A DNA stretch of 64,000 nucleotides from Lichenicola sp964249735 (lineage in GTDB: Bacteria; Pseudomonadota; Alphaproteobacteria; Acetobacterales; Acetobacteraceae), in assembly GCA_964249735.1 (NCBI GenBank), contig CAXUDP010000008.1, positions 3,526 to 67,525 on the forward strand, read 5' to 3'. Both the position numbers and the translations under genes were made by a program. The notes under the pieces were generated by a model. It made no database searches. It was given only the letters and a program-made list of their open reading frames with translations, and had not been told where the DNA came from. Positions 56,612-64,000 of the stretch are shown in pieces (within the stretch, counting starts at the first letter, position 1; each line of letters begins with the position of its first letter).

Positions 56612-57139
56612 TCAGGCGTGCCCGGCCGGCTGGTTCATCGCCGACGCAAGCTGCGCCCGCTTGGCCTGCCACAACGCCACGAAGTCGATCGGCTGCAGCA
56701 CCACCGGCGGGAACCCGCCGTCGCGCGTGACCTCGCTGACGATGTTGCGTGCATACGGGAAGATCAGCCTCGGCACCTCGACCAGCAGCAGCGGCTCGAA
56801 CATGGTTTCCGGCGTGTCGCCCAGGGTCACCACCGCGGCATAGGCGAGCTCGACGATGAACACGGTGCGCCCGCTGGATGCCGACGCGGCGCTGCCGGCC
56901 TCGCCGGCGGGCTCGGTGGCGTCCGCCTTCACCGACAGCACCACCTCGAACACGTTCTGCTCCTGCTGCAGCCGGTTCGCCTGGACGTCGATGTTCACCG
57001 AGATCTGCGGGTTGGCGCGGAGCGTCGCGAAGATCTCCGCACCCGACGGCACCTCGAACGACAGGTCCTTGGTGTACTGGAGGTTCATGGTCAGCGGCAG
57101 CGCCGGCGGACCCGGCTGGGCGGGGTTGGCGTCGGACAT
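56612..57139 (-). CDS. secB: protein-export chaperone SecB
   Basis: A 175-residue SecB, the tetrameric chaperone that holds preproteins unfolded and passes them to SecA. It has LTMNLQYTKDLSFEVPSGAEIF, ISVNIDVQANRLQQEQNVFEVVLSVKADA, TVFIVELAYAAVVTLGD and LLVEVPRLIFPYARNIVSEVTRDGGFPPVVLQPIDFVALW. GGAGGAG lies before ATG 57139. Convergent with hemD, 7 nt apart. Confidence 0.97.
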   Translation of the reverse strand: MSDANPAQPGPPALPLTMNLQYTKDLSFEVPSGAEIFATLRANPQISVNIDVQANRLQQEQNVFEVVLSVKADATEPAGEAGSAASASSGRTVFIVELAYAAVVTLGDTPETMFEPLLLVEVPRLIFPYARNIVSEVTRDGGFPPVVLQPIDFVALWQAKRAQLASAMNQPAGHA

Positions 57140-57222
57140 GGGGTTCTCCTCCTTCGGATCGTGGCCGGCGCTAGCACGGCGCAGGGTGCGACGCCAGGAA
57201 GGAGGTGGCGGCTCGGCGCCCG

Positions 57223-57822
57223 TCAGGTCGCGGCGGTGCCATGCCGCCAGACGATCGGGCCGGGCGGCGGTGCCGCCGGATCGACCGGGAGCCAGCACCC
57301 GTTCTCCAGGCTCCGGCCGCTGAACGCCAGCAGAAAGCCCCAATGCGACACCAGCAGGGTTTCCTCCTGGTCGGGTGCCGCCGCCATGGCGGTGCGAAAC
57401 CGCGCGGCGCGGTCGATCACGCTGTCCTCGGTCTCGATCGCGGGCCTGCCGTCCGCACCGGTCGCGCCGTCGTGCCACCACGCGCCGTCGGCCCCGGAGA
57501 AGTCGATGCCGGGCCAGTCGCGCTCCAACAGCGGGCGCGGCGAGCCGATGTCGCAGGCGAACGCGTAGCGCTCTCGGACCAGGGTGGTGACGGCGATCGG
57601 AAGGCCGAGGCGGGCGGCGACCGGTGCCGCGGTCTGCAGCGCCCGCCGATATGGCGACGCCACGATGCGGGTGATCCGCCCGGCCCCGCACAACGCGTCC
57701 GCTGCCGCATCCGCCTGCGCCAACCCGTCGGCGGTCAGGCCGGGATCGATCAGGCCCGGGTCGCGCCGAGTGCGGGTGAAGTGGAGGTTGAACTCGCTCT
57801 GGCAGTGCCGCAACACGATCAT
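57223..57822 (-). CDS. histidine phosphatase family protein with variant RHC motif
   Basis: A 199-residue phosphoglycerate-mutase-like phosphatase. The phosphohistidine motif reads IVLRHCQSEFNLHFTRTRRDPGLID, with Cys replacing the usual Gly of RHGxS/T. LTADGLAQADAAADAL, IVASPYRRALQTAAPVA and TLLVSHWGFLLAFSG (second His) are normal. No signal peptide. Substrate unknown. It is divergent from the Tim44-like gene and 83 nt upstream of secB. Confidence 0.85.
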   Translation of the reverse strand: MIVLRHCQSEFNLHFTRTRRDPGLIDPGLTADGLAQADAAADALCGAGRITRIVASPYRRALQTAAPVAARLGLPIAVTTLVRERYAFACDIGSPRPLLERDWPGIDFSGADGAWWHDGATGADGRPAIETEDSVIDRAARFRTAMAAAPDQEETLLVSHWGFLLAFSGRSLENGCWLPVDPAAPPPGPIVWRHGTAAT

Positions 57823-57969
57823 CGTTGCAGCCGATACGCTCCCCCGGAGCACCCGGCAATCGTCGCCTGATTGTCTCCGGGCGCCGACGCCCCTATCTCT
57901 GCCGGGCCCCTGCTCGAGACCGGGCCTCCATCCTCCGCCTTTGTCCTCCCAAGACGATCGGGATCCTCG

Positions 57970-58659
57970 ATGCATTTCCTCGCCGGCAACTACCCGGTCG
58001 ACCTCGTCCTGCTGGGCCTGTTCGCCGCCTTCCTGGTGCTGCGTCTGCGCAGCATCCTGGGCAAGCGCACCGGGCTCGAGCGTCCGGCAACGCCGCCGGT
58101 GGCCTTGCGCACGCCTGGGCCGGTGATCGAGGCGCGGGCCGAGCCGACGCCGGCAGCCACGGAGCGCAAGCTGCCCGATCCGGCCGGACCGGTGGGGGTG
58201 ACGCTGGCGCGCATCCGCGAGCGCGAGCGCGGTTTCGACGCGGCGCAGTTCCTCGTGCAGGCCGAGGCGGCGTTCCGGCGCATTGTCGCGGCCTTCGCCG
58301 AGGGTGATCGCACGGTGCTGCGTGGCGCGCTGACCGGCGATGCCTATGCGGCGTTCGACGCGGCGATCATCGCCCGTGAGGCGGCCGGCGAGACCCAACG
58401 CGCCGAGATCCGTGCGGTGACGCAGATGCAGATCACCGACGCGGCCCTGGTGCAGGAGAACGGCATCTGGCGCGCCACCATCGACGTGCGCATCGTGTCC
58501 GACCAGGTCAGCGTGCTGCTCGGCCGCGACGGGCTGCCGGTGTCTGGCGCCGACGCGGTGACGGAGCTCGCCGACAGCTGGACCTTCGAGCGCTGGATCG
58601 GCGGCCCGAAGGGCACCGACGGCGCCGCCTGGCGGCTTGCCGGCGCCCGGAGCGCCTGA
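57970..58659 (+). CDS. Tim44/TimA-like membrane-anchored protein
   Basis: A 229-residue protein with one N-terminal transmembrane helix (YPVDLVLLGLFAAFLVLRLRSIL), a Pro/Ala-rich linker, and a C-terminal Tim44-like domain (FDAAQFLVQAEAAFRRIVAAFAEGDRTVLRGALTGDAYAAFDAAI; EIRAVTQMQITDAALVQENGIWRATIDVRIVSDQ; AVTELADSWTFERW). Alphaproteobacterial homologues are the likely ancestors of mitochondrial Tim44. Their bacterial role is uncertain. The neighbouring secB and mltA are typical context. Confidence 0.9.
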   Translation: MHFLAGNYPVDLVLLGLFAAFLVLRLRSILGKRTGLERPATPPVALRTPGPVIEARAEPTPAATERKLPDPAGPVGVTLARIRERERGFDAAQFLVQAEAAFRRIVAAFAEGDRTVLRGALTGDAYAAFDAAIIAREAAGETQRAEIRAVTQMQITDAALVQENGIWRATIDVRIVSDQVSVLLGRDGLPVSGADAVTELADSWTFERWIGGPKGTDGAAWRLAGARSA

Positions 58660-58699
58660 CGCTCCGCGCTCCGCGCCGGCCGTCTTCCGCATCGCCTGC

Positions 58700-59875
58700 A
58701 TGATCGTCCCGTTGCGCGCTGCCGCCCTGTTGACGGGCGCCCTGCTCCTGGTGTCGGCCTGCGCTGGGCGCACCGGTCCGCCGACGCTCGCCCTGACCCG
58801 CATCGACTATGCCGCCATCCCCGGCTGGAACGCGGACCGTCTCGGCGGCGTGCTGCCGGCGCTGCTGGCAGAGTGCGAACGGCTGGGGCGGCTGCCCGCG
58901 GACACCAGTCTGGGTGGTGCCGTGGAGGCCCGCAGCGCCGCCGGGATGGCGGGCTCCTACGGGCCGGCCTGCCAGGCCGCCCGCGCGCTGCCTTCAGGCG
59001 ACGAGGCGACCGTACGGCGCTACCTCCAGACCTGGTTCCTGCCTTTCCTCGCGTCGGACCGCGACGTTCCCGACGCCAGCCTGACCGGCTACTTCGAGCC
59101 GGAGTTCGCCGGCTCGCTGTCGAGAACTTCCGAGTACGCCGTGCCGGTCTACGGTCGTCCCTCGGAGCTGGTCACGCTGAGCGCTCCGGGTCCCGGCGGC
59201 CAGCCCTTGACCGGCCGGGTCGAGGACCACCGGGTGGAACCGTACTGGAGCCGCGCGCAGATCGATCGCGGCGCGCTCGGCCGTCGCGGCCTGGAAATCC
59301 TGTGGCTGCGCGATCCGGTGGACCTGTTCTTCCTGCAGGTGCAAGGCTCCGGCCGCATCCGGCTGCCGGACGGACAGATCGTCCGGCTCGGCTATGCCGG
59401 ACGCAATGGCCAGCCCTACGTGCCGCTCGGGCGCCTGCTGGTGGCGGGCGGGCAGCTTCCTGCGGACGGGGTCAGCATGCAGTCCATCCGTGGCTGGCTG
59501 ACCGCCCATCCGGCCGAGGCCGGGCCGCTGATGGAGCGGAACCCGAACTACGTGTTCTTCCGCCTGCTCGACGACGTGGCGCCGAACCAGGGGCCGCCCG
59601 GCGCGCTGGGCGTGACCCTGACCCCGCTGCGCTCGGCCGCGGTCGACCGCGCCTTCCTGCCGCTCGGCGTGCCGCTGTTCGTCGCCACCACCCGCCCGGA
59701 CGGCTCGCCGCTCGACCGGCTGGTGCTGGCGCAGGATCTCGGCACCGACGTGACCGGCCCGGTCCGCGCCGACCTGTTCTTCGGCTGGAACGACGCGGCG
59801 GCACGCGACGCCGGCGCCATGCATGCCGGCGGCCGGATCGTGCTGCTTCTGCCGCGGCAGCCCGGCGTCCAGTGA
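58700..59875 (+). CDS. mltA: membrane-bound lytic murein transglycosylase A
   Basis: A 391-residue lipoprotein with lipobox LVSAC at residues 18-22. The MltA domain follows: LQTWFLPFLASDRDVPDASLTGYFEPEFAGSLSRTSEYAVPVYGRP, DLFFLQVQGSGRIRLPDGQIVRLGYAGRNGQPY, and the C-terminal 3D domain ending VTGPVRADLFFGWNDAA with the catalytic Asp. It cleaves glycan strands to 1,6-anhydro products, feeding the recycling pathway to which murQ at 14-15 kb also belongs. 40 nt after the Tim44-like gene. Confidence 0.94.
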   Translation: MIVPLRAAALLTGALLLVSACAGRTGPPTLALTRIDYAAIPGWNADRLGGVLPALLAECERLGRLPADTSLGGAVEARSAAGMAGSYGPACQAARALPSGDEATVRRYLQTWFLPFLASDRDVPDASLTGYFEPEFAGSLSRTSEYAVPVYGRPSELVTLSAPGPGGQPLTGRVEDHRVEPYWSRAQIDRGALGRRGLEILWLRDPVDLFFLQVQGSGRIRLPDGQIVRLGYAGRNGQPYVPLGRLLVAGGQLPADGVSMQSIRGWLTAHPAEAGPLMERNPNYVFFRLLDDVAPNQGPPGALGVTLTPLRSAAVDRAFLPLGVPLFVATTRPDGSPLDRLVLAQDLGTDVTGPVRADLFFGWNDAAARDAGAMHAGGRIVLLLPRQPGVQ

Positions 59876-59928
59876 AAACCGGGGGGTGAGTCTGGCAGGA
59901 TCAGCCCCGTCCTGGTGATACTCCCGCC

Positions 59929-60819
59929 ATGACGCCATTCGACTCGCTCGACACCGATTCGGCTCATCGCCCTCCCGCCCAGGCCCGAGATCCGGTCCCC
60001 GTCGAGCCGATCGCCCGGCGGCAATGGGCGGGACGGCACATCCTGTATCGCGGCGACTGCCTGCGGGTCATGGAGCGGCTTCCCGCCGCGTCGGTCGACG
60101 TGGTGGTGACCTCGCCGCCGTACAACATCGGCCTCGCCTACCGCTCCTACGGCGACCGGCGCGCGGAGCAGGACTACCTCGACTGGATGCTGAAAGTGGC
60201 GACCGGCATACGCCGCGTGATGCGTCCCGACGCCTCGTTCTTTCTCAACATCACCGGGTCCAGCGCCATGCCGTGGCTGCCGTTCGAGCTGATCGTGCGG
60301 CTGCGCGGCCTGTTCCGGCTGCAGAACCACATCACCTGGGTGAAGTCGATCTCGATCGGCGACGAGACGGTCGGCCACTTCAAGCCGATCAACAGCGCCC
60401 GCTACCTTCATCGCAACCACGAGCACGTGTTCCACCTGACGCAGGACGGCGCGGTGCCGCTCAAGCGCCTGGCGGTGGGGGTGCCGTTCAAGGACAAGAC
60501 CAACATCGCCAGGCGTGGCCACGCCCAGGACCTGCGCTGCCGCGGCGACAGCTGGTTCATCCCGTACGAGACGGTGCGCAACCGGTCGCAGAAGTTCGAC
60601 CACCCCGGCACCTTCCCGATCATGCTGCCGCGCATGTGCGTGCGCCTGCACGGCAAGCCCTCGCCCGTGGTGCTGGACCCGTTCATGGGCACCGGGACGA
60701 CTCTGCTGGCGGCCGAGCAGGAAGGCGCGCGTGGCATCGGCATCGACCTCGACGCCGGCTATGTCGGGATCGCCCGCAGCCGGCTGCTGGCGTCCATGAA
60801 GGCGGCGCGCGCCGCCTGA
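59929..60819 (+). CDS. solitary DNA methyltransferase, N4/N6 beta-type
   Basis: A 296-residue site-specific DNA methyltransferase. The catalytic motif IV VVVTSPPYNIGLAY (about 58-71) precedes the SAM-binding DPFMGTGTTLLAAEQEGARGIGID near the C-terminus, the motif order of the beta class. SPPY points to N4-cytosine or N6-adenine chemistry, not decidable here. No restriction endonuclease or specificity gene is nearby. It lacks the C-terminal DNA-binding domain of CcrM, being shorter. The N-terminal 30 residues look disordered. Recognition sequence unknown. Confidence 0.88.
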   Translation: MTPFDSLDTDSAHRPPAQARDPVPVEPIARRQWAGRHILYRGDCLRVMERLPAASVDVVVTSPPYNIGLAYRSYGDRRAEQDYLDWMLKVATGIRRVMRPDASFFLNITGSSAMPWLPFELIVRLRGLFRLQNHITWVKSISIGDETVGHFKPINSARYLHRNHEHVFHLTQDGAVPLKRLAVGVPFKDKTNIARRGHAQDLRCRGDSWFIPYETVRNRSQKFDHPGTFPIMLPRMCVRLHGKPSPVVLDPFMGTGTTLLAAEQEGARGIGIDLDAGYVGIARSRLLASMKAARAA

Positions 60820-61002
60820 GCCGTCTACCGGCACGGCCGAAAGGTCGGCGGACACGAGGTCGTGCCCGTCATCCCGCTTCGGCTGGACCTGTGCGTGTCT
60901 CTGCATGGTCGCATGCTCCGACGTCCCAAGGCGTCTGCCCAGGGCTTTCGTCCGGCTCAGGATCCGGCAAGAACAGGACCGGTGTCCAGAAGTTGAGGCA
61001 GG

Positions 61003-61019
61003 TTGCCATCTTGTGGCAA
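61003..61019. repeat. inverted repeat, possible operator
   Basis: TTGCCA-TCTTG-TGGCAA has perfect 6-base arms with a 5-base centre, 160 nt before the efflux operon start. It is a plausible MarR- or TetR-type operator, but no regulator gene is adjacent within the window. Confidence 0.4.
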
Positions 61020-61077
61020 TACCCGCCACCACATCGATACGGTGTCGTCATCGACCGTCCAAGATGTAATGTGAAAA

Positions 61078-61087
61078 CAAGCGCTTG
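61078..61087. repeat. 10-base perfect palindrome, possible operator
   Basis: CAAGCGCTTG, about 90 nt before the efflux operon start, follows a short AT-rich segment (GATGTAATGTGAAAA). Its size and position are typical of a TetR-family operator for an efflux pump. Confidence 0.4.
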
Positions 61088-61178
61088 AACGGTTATGGTC
61101 CGCGCCGTCCAGCTGGCACGGAACCTGCTGTCACAGCAACGACGGTCGCCGACAACCAGGCCGCCGCGACGAGGAACC

Positions 61179-62720
61179 ATGCCGGCGCGCGTTGACACAT
61201 CCAAGCACAGCCGCCTCGTCCTGCGGTCGCGTCTGGCCACGGTTCTCCTGCCGGCCCTTCTATGCGGCTGCGAGGTTGGTCCCGACTTCCACCGTCCGCT
61301 GCTGGCTGTGCCTGGCCGCTACAACGAGCAGGCGCCGGCAGCGCGCACGGCGTCGGCCGGGACCGCGGGCGGGGCGGCGCAGACGCTGGTGACGGGCGCC
61401 GACCTTCGGGGCGACTGGTGGACGCTGTTCCACTCGCAGGCCTTGTCGGCGCTGGTGGCTCAGGCGCTGCGCGACAACCCGAACCTGGAGGCAGCACGCC
61501 AGGCGCTGCGGCAGGCGCAGGAGCTGGAGCTGGCGCAGGAGGGCACGCTGTTCCCGACCATCAACGGCCAGGTGCTGCGCGGCCGGCAGGAGGCGCCGCT
61601 GAACTACGAGGAGCCGGGGTTCCCGAGCACGCAGGCGGAGCTGTTCACCCAGTACAACGCCCAGCTGAACCTCGGCTACACCTTCGACGTGTGGGGCGGC
61701 CTGCGCCGGGCGATCGAGCAGGCCGGCGCGCAGGCGGGCTACCAGCGGTTCGAGCTGGAGGCGGCGGTGCTGTCGCTGACCGCCGGCGTGGTGACCAGCG
61801 CGATCCAGGCGGCGTCGTTGCGCGCCCAGATCGCGGTGCAGCAGCAGCTGATCGGCTTCGAGCAGAAGCAGCTCGACACGGTGCGCCAGCAGTTCCAGCT
61901 GGGCGGCGCCACCGGCACCGACGTCGCCACCCAGCAGGCGCAGGTGGCGCAGGCGCAGACGGTGCTGGTGCCGCTGCAGACCGAGCTGGTGCAGACGCGC
62001 GACCAGATCGCGGCCTATCTGGGGCGGGCGCCGTCCGAGGTCGCGCTTCCCGCCATCACCCTGGAGCAGCTGACGCTGCCGGACAGCCTGCCGGTGAGCC
62101 TGCCGTCGGCGCTGCTGGTGCAGCGTCCCGACATCCTGGCGGCACAGGAAACCCTGCACCAGCAGAGTGCGGCACTGGGGGTGGCGATCTCGCAGCGCCT
62201 GCCGCAGGTGACGCTGCAGGCGTCGGTCGGCTCGTCTGCCGGCGACATCCACCAGCTGTTCAGCCCGGGCAACGGCTTGTGGTCGGTGGTGAACCAGGCG
62301 GTGCAGCCGATCTTCGACGCGGGCCAGCTGCTGCACAAGCAGCGTGCGCAGAAGGCGGCGCTGCTGGAGGCGGCGGCTTCCTGGCGCAACACGGTGGTGA
62401 CGGCGTTCCAGAACGTGGCCGACGTGCTGGCGCAGCTGCAGAACGACGCGGTGAACCTCCAGTATGCGCTGACCGCCGCCGAGGCCGGGCAGCGCGGACT
62501 GTCGCTGGCCAGCCTGCAATACAAGCTGGGAGGCGTGTCCTACCTCAGCGTGCTGACCGCCGAGCAGACCTACCAGACCGCGGTGATCACCCTGATCCGG
62601 GCGCAGGCGGCGCGCTATGCCGACACCGCCCTGCTGTTCCAGGCGCTGGGCGGCGGCTGGTGGCACCGCGGCGACCTGCCGCCGCCGCCGCCCGGCCTGC
62701 TGAGCTCGCCGCTGCCATGA
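61179..62720 (+). CDS. RND efflux outer-membrane lipoprotein (OMF, NodT family)
   Basis: A 513-residue outer-membrane factor. A signal peptide ends in the lipobox LLCGC followed by EVGPDFHRP, the diagnostic N-terminus of NodT-type efflux lipoproteins. Two TolC-like repeats are visible (LVAQALRDNPNLEAARQALRQAQ and VQRPDILAAQETLHQQSAALGVAISQRLPQVTL), with Gln/Ala-rich coiled-coil hairpins. ATG 61179 has GAGG upstream. It overlaps the adaptor gene by ATGA. It forms the exit duct of the pump. Confidence 0.92.
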   Translation: MPARVDTSKHSRLVLRSRLATVLLPALLCGCEVGPDFHRPLLAVPGRYNEQAPAARTASAGTAGGAAQTLVTGADLRGDWWTLFHSQALSALVAQALRDNPNLEAARQALRQAQELELAQEGTLFPTINGQVLRGRQEAPLNYEEPGFPSTQAELFTQYNAQLNLGYTFDVWGGLRRAIEQAGAQAGYQRFELEAAVLSLTAGVVTSAIQAASLRAQIAVQQQLIGFEQKQLDTVRQQFQLGGATGTDVATQQAQVAQAQTVLVPLQTELVQTRDQIAAYLGRAPSEVALPAITLEQLTLPDSLPVSLPSALLVQRPDILAAQETLHQQSAALGVAISQRLPQVTLQASVGSSAGDIHQLFSPGNGLWSVVNQAVQPIFDAGQLLHKQRAQKAALLEAAASWRNTVVTAFQNVADVLAQLQNDAVNLQYALTAAEAGQRGLSLASLQYKLGGVSYLSVLTAEQTYQTAVITLIRAQAARYADTALLFQALGGGWWHRGDLPPPPPGLLSSPLP

Positions 62721-63922
62721 GTGTCCCTGCCGACCCATCCCTCCATCCCGAGCTGCGACGGAACGCCTTCATGACGCGGACACGCCTGGTCCTGCTGCTG
62801 CTCCTGGTGCTGGCGGCGGCTGCCTACCCGGTCTGGCGCCTCGCCCACCGCGCTGCCCCGGCGCAGGCCGCCCAGGGGACTGCACAGGCGGCCGAGCCGC
62901 CGCAAACTGTGTCGGACATCGTGGTGCGCCGGCAGCCCTGGCAGGACCGGCTCAAGGCGTATGGCCAGGTGCGGGCGGTGCAGGGGGCGGAGCTGTCGGC
63001 CCAGGTACCCGGCATCGTCGACGAGATCGACTTCCAGTCCGGGCAGGACGTCAAGGTCGGCACCGTGCTGCTGCGCCTGCGGCAGTATGACGACCCGGCC
63101 AAGCTGCAGCAGCTGCAGGCGGAGGTGGCGCTCTACACCACCAACCTCCAGCGCGACCAGAAGCAGTTCGAGGCGCAGGCGGTCAGCCACGCCACGCTCG
63201 ACCTCGACACCGCCAACCTGCGCAGCTACCAGGCCCAGGTCGCAGCGCAGGCGCAGGCGATGGAGGAGAAGATCGTGCGCGCCCCGTTCACGGGGCGGCT
63301 TGGCATACGCGAGGTCGACCTCGGCCAGTACCTGCCGCCCGGCACCGCGGTGACCACGCTGCAGGCGCTGGACCCGATCTATGTCGACTTCTCGGTGCCG
63401 CAGCAGCAGGTCGGCGACGTCCGGCCCGGGCGCACGGTGGACGTCAGCGTCGACACCTATCCCGGCCGGGTGTTCCACGCCGCGGTGCAGGCGCTGGACA
63501 GCCGCATCGACGCGCAAAGCCGGATGGCGTCGGTGCGCGCCAGCCTGGACAACCGCGACCACGCGCTGCTGCCCGGCATGTTCGCGGTGGCCCGCCTCGA
63601 CCTGGGGCCGTCGCAGGAGGTGCTGGCGGTGCCGCAGACGGCGGTCAGCTTCAACCCGTATGGCGACTTCGTCTACGTGCTCACGCCGCAGCCGCAGGAG
63701 CCCGGCAAGGCGCCGGGAAGCGCACCGGTATTCCTGGCCACCTCGCGTGTGGTGACGCTGGGCGCCACGCAGGGCGACCGGGTGGTGGTGACCGCTGGGC
63801 TGCACGACGGCGACACCGTGGTCACCGCCGGCCAGATCAAGCTGCGCAGCGGCGCGCTGGTCGTGATCGACAACCGGGTCCAGCCGCCGAACGCGCTGGC
63901 GCCGGAACCGCCGGAAGAATGA
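62717..63922 (+). CDS. RND efflux periplasmic adaptor (membrane fusion protein)
   Basis: A 401-residue MFP. A membrane helix (LVLLLLLVLAAAAYPVWRL) is followed by the lipoyl domain (VRAVQGAELSAQVPGIVDEIDFQSGQDVKVGTVLLRL), an alpha-hairpin, EEKIVRAPFTGRLGIREVDLGQYLPPGTAVTTLQALDPIYVDFSVPQ, and the beta-barrel and membrane-proximal domains. This resembles the MexH/AcrA-like adaptors. The start is ATG 62717, overlapping the outer-membrane-factor stop; ATG 62771 is possible. Confidence 0.93.
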   Translation: MSVPADPSLHPELRRNAFMTRTRLVLLLLLVLAAAAYPVWRLAHRAAPAQAAQGTAQAAEPPQTVSDIVVRRQPWQDRLKAYGQVRAVQGAELSAQVPGIVDEIDFQSGQDVKVGTVLLRLRQYDDPAKLQQLQAEVALYTTNLQRDQKQFEAQAVSHATLDLDTANLRSYQAQVAAQAQAMEEKIVRAPFTGRLGIREVDLGQYLPPGTAVTTLQALDPIYVDFSVPQQQVGDVRPGRTVDVSVDTYPGRVFHAAVQALDSRIDAQSRMASVRASLDNRDHALLPGMFAVARLDLGPSQEVLAVPQTAVSFNPYGDFVYVLTPQPQEPGKAPGSAPVFLATSRVVTLGATQGDRVVVTAGLHDGDTVVTAGQIKLRSGALVVIDNRVQPPNALAPEPPEE

Positions 63923-63949
63923 GGTCGGACCAGTGAGGAGCCATACCCG

Positions 63950-64000
63950 ATGCGCCTGACCGACCTGTTCATCCACCGGATCGTGCTGTCCTGCGTGGTC
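63950..64000 (+). CDS. RND efflux pump inner-membrane subunit (5' end only)
   Basis: The first 17 codons of the next gene, MRLTDLFIHRIVLSCVV, which match the usual start of MexF/AcrB-type RND pumps. GAGGAG lies 9 nt before ATG 63950. It completes the outer-membrane factor, adaptor and pump order of a tripartite efflux operon; the rest is beyond the window. Confidence 0.85.
   Translation, partial: MRLTDLFIHRIVLSCVV

Larger units (their letters stand above)
60820..61178. other. regulatory region upstream of the efflux operon
   Basis: A 359-nt stretch without a supported gene. It becomes more AT-rich toward the operon and contains two inverted repeats (61003-61019 and 61078-61087), annotated separately. 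An in-frame GTG/ATG extension of the downstream gene to 61095 is open but Arg-rich and unlikely to be translated. Confidence 0.55.

Overview
The window is about 70 % G+C, densely coded DNA from an alphaproteobacterium, most likely Acetobacteraceae or a close relative in Rhodospirillales. This rests on gene content and order rather than on an alignment: hisZ next to purA, a cbpA-cbpM pair, cheY-cheZ, an NDUFS4-like complex I accessory subunit, secB beside a divergent Tim44-like gene and mltA, RpoH with a strong promoter, and one perfect CtrA box (TTAA-N7-TTAAC). It is a draft scaffold with three 100-N gaps. Two of these are flanked by identical 55-base copies, and removing one copy plus the Ns restores the reading frame, so they are unmerged contig ends and not real gaps.

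Layout. 1-2.0 kb: a DJ-1/PfpI enzyme beside a divergent GlxA-type AraC regulator. 2.1-4.7 kb: cobU-cobO-cobQ. 4.7-9.2 kb: small membrane or lipoprotein genes and bifunctional putA (with a gap). 9.3-12.1 kb: a DnaJ-like co-chaperone and its modulator, followed closely by a receiver-only regulator, cheY and cheZ. 12.1-16.1 kb: a DUF1127 gene, a membrane protein, tRNA-Arg, an NDUFS4-like subunit, tRNA-Pro, a csaA-gpt-murQ operon and tRNA-Asn. 16.2-19.5 kb: an orphan solute-binding protein, APS reductase (cysH), tRNA-Leu and serC. 19.9-25.0 kb: hisZ, purA, then a CtrA box driving a degenerate protein kinase and a coupled membrane protein. 25-27.5 kb: rpoH, rluD-like and a small membrane gene.

27.5-34.9 kb is the most accessory-looking part. 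It holds an IS110-like remnant, a lower-GC orphan, a periplasmic molybdoenzyme with its cytochrome b and a secreted partner, two divergent PhyH-type dioxygenase paralogues, and an AT-rich orphan gene beside tRNA-Glu. 35-49 kb: marC, an HNH nuclease, gluQ, a GH13 amylase, two tandem aspartate-type aminotransferases, a short-chain dehydrogenase cut by an in-frame amber codon, a hydrolase, a PLP decarboxylase, glutathione peroxidase, an MFS exporter and a nucleoside transporter. 49-60.8 kb: a HAD phosphatase, a small gene with a CtrA-like site, a kinase, a 2OG oxygenase and gpsA-rlmJ-tsaD, divergent from hemC-hemD; then secB, a histidine phosphatase, a Tim44-like gene, mltA and a solitary DNA methyltransferase. 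61-64 kb: the start of an RND efflux operon (outer-membrane factor, adaptor, pump entering at the edge).

Most of the window is housekeeping. The best candidate for something little described is the CtrA-box, pseudokinase and membrane-protein module at 22.4-25.0 kb. No complete defence system, CRISPR array or prophage is visible.
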